In this document: in pieces, positions 48,178 through 49,514 of the stretch
Layout: each line of letters begins with the position of its first letter
Numbering within the stretch: position 1 is the first letter of the stretch
Assembly (NCBI GenBank): GCA_045604405.1
Contig: JAZUNZ010000006.1
Location: 1 to 49,514 of the forward strand
Origin: UMGS1649 sp045604405
GTDB lineage: Bacteria; Bacillota; Clostridia; TANB77; CAG-465
DNA length: 49,514 nt
Direction of reading: 5' to 3'
Position numbers and translations under genes: made by a program
Notes under the pieces: generated by a model
The model's database searches: none
The model's input: only the letters and a program-made list of their open reading frames with translations
What the model was told of the DNA's origin: nothing

Positions 48178-49514
48178 ATGTTAATTGAAGAGGTGGAAGA
48201 ATTCTTAAAACAAGACAAGTACGTTTGCAAGAGTGAATTTAATGAATTTGTAACTGGTTTGAATTTGGAATATAGTGAACAATTACACGACCTGTTAAAA
48301 GACCATAATGACAAGTATATTAAGTCTAAACTAAGTGAAGAAAAAGAGTACTTTGATCACATATATGATTCGGTATCTTCGGGTATGGTTTTAGACAATG
48401 AGCAAAGAATAGCGATACTTGCAGACGATGATTATTGTTTAATAAATGCAGGTGCGGGGTCAGGTAAAAGTACAACAATAGCAGCAAAAGCAAAATATTT
48501 AATAGATAAAAAAGGAATAAATCCAGAACAAATATGTATGCTTTCATATACTAAGAAATCTGCTGAAGATTTAGAGGACAAGATAAACACTTTAGTAAAT
48601 GATAAAGTTAAAGTTAGCACTTTTCATTCTTTGGGAATGAATATATTAAGAGATATGTATGACTATCCAATAAAAGTTGCAGCTGAAACAGAACAAAAAA
48701 ATATTATTATAAAATATATAAAAAGCCTTTTTAGAGATAAAGAAAAATTGGCAAAGGTAATAGAATGTTTCCCGTATATACAAAATAGTAAAACGCATTT
48801 TTTCTTTCCTGGATTTGTGAAAAACTACAGTAAATTTGAAAACTTTGAGGATTACTTTAATGACTACAAAATTAGAAAATATGCTAAAGAGCAGAATAAA
48901 CCTGGCGGAATAAAGAATTATATAAATTACAGAACTACTTTAAACAATGAAAGCATGAAGAGCATAAAGGGTGAGAAGTTTAAATCCATAGGTGAGGTAA
49001 GAATTGCAAATTTTCTATTTGAACATGGCATAGAATATTCATATGAACGAATGTTAGAAGAAAGAGTAGAAGAAAACAGGTCATATTCACCAGACTTTAC
49101 AATATATTGGGATGAAAAGAAATATTACATAGAGTATTTTGGGCTTTCTAGTTGCTATACCAATGGAAGACCAATAAATGAAAGATTAAAGAAGTATGAA
49201 AGAACTAGAAGGATGAAAGAACAATTTCAAAGGCTTCATCCTGAATATAATTTTATAAATCTAGATTATAAAATAAAGGATGAACAAGGTGGAAGTATTT
49301 TTTATCTAGAAACGTTAGAGGAAGAATTAAAAAATATAGGAATAACATTGAATAAAATTTCAGACAAAGAAATATTTGATGAAATAATTAATGCTAATGT
49401 AGATGCTGAAATGTTCGAATTTGTAAAATTAGTGGTTAAGTTTATAGATAATGTAAAAGGAATGCTAATTTCAGATATAGAAGTGTATTTTGAAAAAAAT
49501 AATTATTTGATTAA
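48178..49514 (+). CDS. Superfamily 1 (UvrD/Rep-type) helicase with internal nuclease-like domain, 3' end missing
   Basis: The frame is open from an ATG at 48178 (AGGAGG... as GGAGGAAAA before it) to the end of the window; 445 residues are visible. An N-terminal helical part is followed by the Q motif (LDNEQRIAI), Walker A (AGAGSGKST, about residues 98-106), motif Ia (LSYTKKSAEDL) and motif Ib (STFHSLG). From about residue 260 a domain with IGEVRIANFLFEHGIEYSYE, YSPDFTIYW and YYIEYFG has the E...D...E-x-F pattern of PD-(D/E)XK-type nuclease folds inserted in some UvrD-like helicases. It is probably a DNA repair or defence helicase-nuclease; helicase motifs II-VI should follow outside the window. 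Confidence 0.9.
   Translation, partial: MLIEEVEEFLKQDKYVCKSEFNEFVTGLNLEYSEQLHDLLKDHNDKYIKSKLSEEKEYFDHIYDSVSSGMVLDNEQRIAILADDDYCLINAGAGSGKSTTIAAKAKYLIDKKGINPEQICMLSYTKKSAEDLEDKINTLVNDKVKVSTFHSLGMNILRDMYDYPIKVAAETEQKNIIIKYIKSLFRDKEKLAKVIECFPYIQNSKTHFFFPGFVKNYSKFENFEDYFNDYKIRKYAKEQNKPGGIKNYINYRTTLNNESMKSIKGEKFKSIGEVRIANFLFEHGIEYSYERMLEERVEENRSYSPDFTIYWDEKKYYIEYFGLSSCYTNGRPINERLKKYERTRRMKEQFQRLHPEYNFINLDYKIKDEQGGSIFYLETLEEELKNIGITLNKISDKEIFDEIINANVDAEMFEFVKLVVKFIDNVKGMLISDIEVYFEKNNYLI

Noticed and set aside
1..49514. CRISPR array, insertion sequence, prophage or rRNA operon
   Set aside because: No regularly spaced direct repeats, transposase or phage structural genes and no rRNA segments were seen in the window.

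Overview
The window is AT-rich, Gram-positive-type DNA, most likely from an anaerobic member of the Clostridia (Bacillota). Signs of this are SpoVS, the era-yqzL-recO cluster, a GatCAB amidotransferase, a rubrerythrin with a rubredoxin tail, strong AGGAGG ribosome sites, consensus sigma-A promoters with 17-base spacers (several with a TGn extended -10), and many U-tailed hairpin terminators. No genus can be assigned from the sequence alone.

Region 1 (1-10803) is one strand of a type IV secretion (conjugation-type) operon that enters the window part-way through a VirB4 ATPase. It continues with two tandem paralogues of a polytopic VirB6/TrbL-like protein (the second has a frameshift), a shared membrane protein that looks like the detached C-terminal part of VirB6, two single-pass envelope proteins, a membrane-anchored M23 peptidase for opening the cell wall, and an S1-domain RNA-binding protein. 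No relaxase, coupling protein or integrase is visible. Region 2 (10804-13520) is accessory: a tiny membrane-protein gene on the minus strand with its own promoter, a replication-relaxation-type winged-helix protein, and a DinD homologue behind a promoter carrying a LexA (SOS) box.

Region 3 (13547-22770) is chromosomal. It holds a 2-hydroxyacid dehydrogenase, a PaaK-type adenylating enzyme, asd, an RluA-type pseudouridine synthase divergent from a family I pyrophosphatase, an O-antigen-ligase-like membrane protein, ymdB, spoVS, tRNA-Glu(CTC), and just after it an unidentified compact RNA that can fold into three hairpins with a loop-loop contact. Region 4 (22993-31302) holds a phosphohexomutase, era, yqzL, recO, and the translation operon gatC-gatA-proS-gatB, with proS inside the amidotransferase genes.

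Region 5 (31303-41500) has a small unknown gene flanked by two copies of a covarying terminator element, rubrerythrin, a LiaF-like protein, a CBS-containing family II pyrophosphatase, a NERD-domain protein, an htrA/response regulator/histidine kinase operon, an unusually short alaS, a HIT protein, and tRNA-His and tRNA-Gln. Region 6 (41511-49514) has a surface-polymer O-acylation cassette (DUF4358-MBOAT-DHHW) on the minus strand, a third and very short pyrophosphatase-like protein, a GNAT enzyme, a second RluA-type synthase, a decayed methyltransferase, a YHYH/cadherin-like surface protein, and the start of an SF1 helicase that runs off the end.

Cross-cutting observations are three probable leaderless mRNAs (two rluA-type genes and the NERD gene), three different pyrophosphatases, a hairpin that buries the asd ribosome site, and a modular split/duplicated VirB6. 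The split VirB6 and the RNA after tRNA-Glu are the best candidates for something undescribed.
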